A stretch of 6,797 nucleotides of DNA, taken from an uncultured Erysipelotrichaceae bacterium (lineage in GTDB: Bacteria; Bacillota_I; Bacilli_A; Erysipelotrichales; Erysipelotrichaceae). Location: NCBI GenBank assembly GCA_947575425.1, contig CANPNQ010000054.1, positions 1 to 6,797 on the forward strand. Reading direction: 5' to 3'. The notes beneath the pieces are model-generated. The model saw only the letters and a list, made by a program, of their open reading frames with translations, searched no databases and was not told where the DNA came from. Positions 6,264 to 6,797 of this stretch are shown here, piece by piece. A program made the translations under genes and the position numbers. How positions within the stretch are numbered: the first letter of the stretch is position 1; each line of letters starts with the position of its first letter.

Positions 6264-6291
6264 TACCGATTCCTCGGTTGCGATATCGGTA
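6264..6291. other. Candidate prophage attachment junction (att half-site pair)
   Basis: Protein similarity to CotJC ends at or just after the TEE codons (6270-6278). This stretch is an imperfect dyad: TACCGAT (6264-6270) and its reverse complement ATCGGTA (6285-6291) around a 14-base centre whose middle two bases are GT (6277-6278). Large serine recombinases cut at a central dinucleotide flanked by imperfect inverted arms, so the geometry fits, but seven-base arms can occur by chance. The exact crossover cannot be fixed without the other prophage end or an uninterrupted cotJC. Confidence 0.4.
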
Positions 6292-6427
6292 AGCATTGCC
6301 TTTAACTGTGGATAAGGCATCGAATAGCGTTGGCTCATATAACGCAGAGCCGCAGACAATTCTCCGTCCGCTCCTCCCACCTGCGTGATAAGCACTTTGG
6401 CAAATGCCGGATCGCTCCTATGAATCG

Positions 6428-6715
6428 TTACCGGAAATTGAAGTCGTTTTTCATATGCCCACATGATTCATCGTCTCCTTCCCATGGCCATGGTCCATAT
6501 ACATACTCCCAGCGATCAGAAAGATTACTGCGGTTACTCAAAGGTCCGTAGCATTTTTCATAGATCGCAACCGCCTTGTTTTTGTATTCCCGATATGTCT
6601 GATACTCATTCATTGCCTGCTTATCGTGAGGATGGGAATTGAGAAATAAGGCTGCTTCCTGAATAGCAAAGTCAAACACTTGAATGTCGTGTAGCAGCTC
6701 TTTTTTAGTTTTCAT
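6428..6715 (-). CDS. cotJB: Spore coat protein CotJB
   Basis: The complete 95-residue protein has the CotJB pattern: a helical N-terminal part (KKELLHDIQVFDFAIQEAALFLNSHP), a Tyr-rich helix leading to YEKCYGPL, and a WEYVYGPWPWEG segment near the C-terminus matching the family's conserved Pro-Trp end. CotJB is a coat component made in the mother cell and works with CotJA and CotJC. GAGAGG (6725-6730) lies 9 bases before the ATG. The start overlaps the end of cotJA (11 bases, ATGAAAACTAA), and the end overlaps cotJC by 37 bases and carries the cotJC ribosome binding site, so the three are one translationally coupled operon. The frame is intact and the length is normal. In Bacillus subtilis the operon is under sigma-E; the promoter here would be outside the window. 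Confidence 0.93.
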   Translation of the reverse strand: MKTKKELLHDIQVFDFAIQEAALFLNSHPHDKQAMNEYQTYREYKNKAVAIYEKCYGPLSNRSNLSDRWEYVYGPWPWEGDDESCGHMKNDFNFR

Positions 6716-6797
6716 GGGGATATACCTCTCTTTTCATGAGTGGCTTGTAAAGCTCACGGAAAATGGTTCCCTGACAAAAGCCATCCTCTAAGCCTTC
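6705..6797 (-). CDS. cotJA: Spore coat protein CotJA, C-terminal end (partial)
   Basis: Reading the minus strand from the right edge gives a 30-codon open frame ending in TAA at 6705-6707. Its EGLEDGFCQGTIFRELYKPL matches the CotJA C-terminal pattern (A/G-L-x-x-GT-x-(F/W)-x-x-LY-x-P). It lies directly upstream of cotJB and overlaps its first 11 bases. The N-terminal part and the operon promoter are beyond the window. CotJA is the small coat protein needed for CotJC assembly into the coat in B. subtilis. Confidence 0.85.
   Translation of the reverse strand, partial: EGLEDGFCQGTIFRELYKPLMKREVYPHEN

Larger units (their letters stand above)
1..6278. mobile_element. Right-hand part of an integrated siphovirus-type prophage
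   Basis: All genes up to 6188 lie on the + strand and follow the tape measure, Dit, hub, fibre, small proteins, holin, endolysin order of Firmicutes siphoviruses. Beyond a terminator the sequence changes to minus-strand cotJ spore-coat genes, and the innermost of these, cotJC, is cut short. The right boundary is placed at the centre of an imperfect dyad inside the conserved cotJC segment; it could lie anywhere from about 6195 to 6290. The left part, with head genes, replication, repressor and integrase, is outside the window. The tail and lysis frames are all intact, so there is no sign of decay in the visible part. Confidence 0.93.
6195..6464 (-). pseudogene. cotJC: cotJC spore coat protein, 5' part, cut off by the prophage
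   Basis: The reading frame begins MWAYEKRLQFPV, the typical CotJC start, and follows the family through GGADGELSAALRYMSQRYS and LTDIATEE (codon 65). It then diverges and stops after 89 codons, where CotJC proteins are usually about 190. CotJC is related to manganese catalases and is built into the inner spore coat. Of the five metal ligands known in Mn catalase (Glu, Glu-x-x-His, Glu, His), the fragment has Glu35, Glu65 and His68 and lacks the last two, so the split product should not be active alone. AAGGAG (6475-6480) lies 10 bases before the start, which overlaps cotJB by 37 bases. The missing 3' part is expected at the other prophage end. It may be restored by excision during sporulation; this is inference. 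An alternative is a plain pseudogene left by a stable insertion. Confidence 0.88.

Noticed and set aside
6482..6493. Perfect 12-base palindrome CCATGGCCATGG
   Set aside because: It is explained by the conserved PWPW codons of CotJB (CCA TGG CCA TGG) and need not be an operator.
6330..6551. A 73-codon + strand frame opposite cotJB/cotJC
   Set aside because: It is antisense to two overlapping, recognisable spore-coat genes and has no convincing start signal.
1..6797. CRISPR arrays, tRNA genes, anti-phage defence or cargo (moron) genes
   Set aside because: No regularly spaced repeats, no cloverleaf, and no space between phage genes large enough for a cargo gene in this part of the prophage.

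Overview
The window is the right-hand end of an integrated tailed phage (siphovirus-type prophage) together with the bacterial DNA it interrupts. The host is very probably a spore-forming, fairly low-G+C Bacillota (Firmicutes). The evidence is the cotJA-cotJB-cotJC spore-coat operon at the right edge, strong AGGAGG-type ribosome binding sites, and phage proteins of Firmicutes-phage families (CD1375/XkdX-like small protein, phage_holin_4-type holin, amidase with CW_7 repeats). The genus cannot be fixed from the sequence alone; a clostridial or Erysipelotrichia-like gut bacterium would fit.

Positions 1-4716 (+ strand) hold the end of the tail module in canonical order: the C-terminal part of the tape measure protein (open at the left edge), distal tail protein Dit, Gp37-like tail hub protein, a 560-residue modular fibre/receptor-binding protein, a small coiled-coil protein, and a 42-residue CD1375/XkdX-like protein. 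The genes are packed tightly, with start/stop overlaps or gaps of up to about 40 bases. A hairpin terminator whose loop contains the stop codon of the last small gene (4707-4732) separates this block from the lysis cassette: holin (4760-5245) and amidase endolysin with two CW_7 wall-binding repeats (5247-6188). Holin and endolysin share a near-identical 31-base translation start region. A strong terminator (6197-6234) closes the phage late operon.

Positions about 6270-6797 (- strand) are host DNA: the end of cotJA, complete cotJB, and the first ~65 codons of cotJC. cotJC is then cut off and runs into phage-end sequence, stopping after 89 codons where the family usually has about 190. The prophage therefore appears to be inserted inside a sporulation gene, with one attachment junction near 6264-6291. 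The rest of cotJC should lie beyond the other, unseen prophage end. This matches the architecture of known sporulation-gene intervening elements (skin in sigK, SP-beta in spsM), where excision in the mother cell restores the gene. Whether this prophage does that is the main open question of the window.
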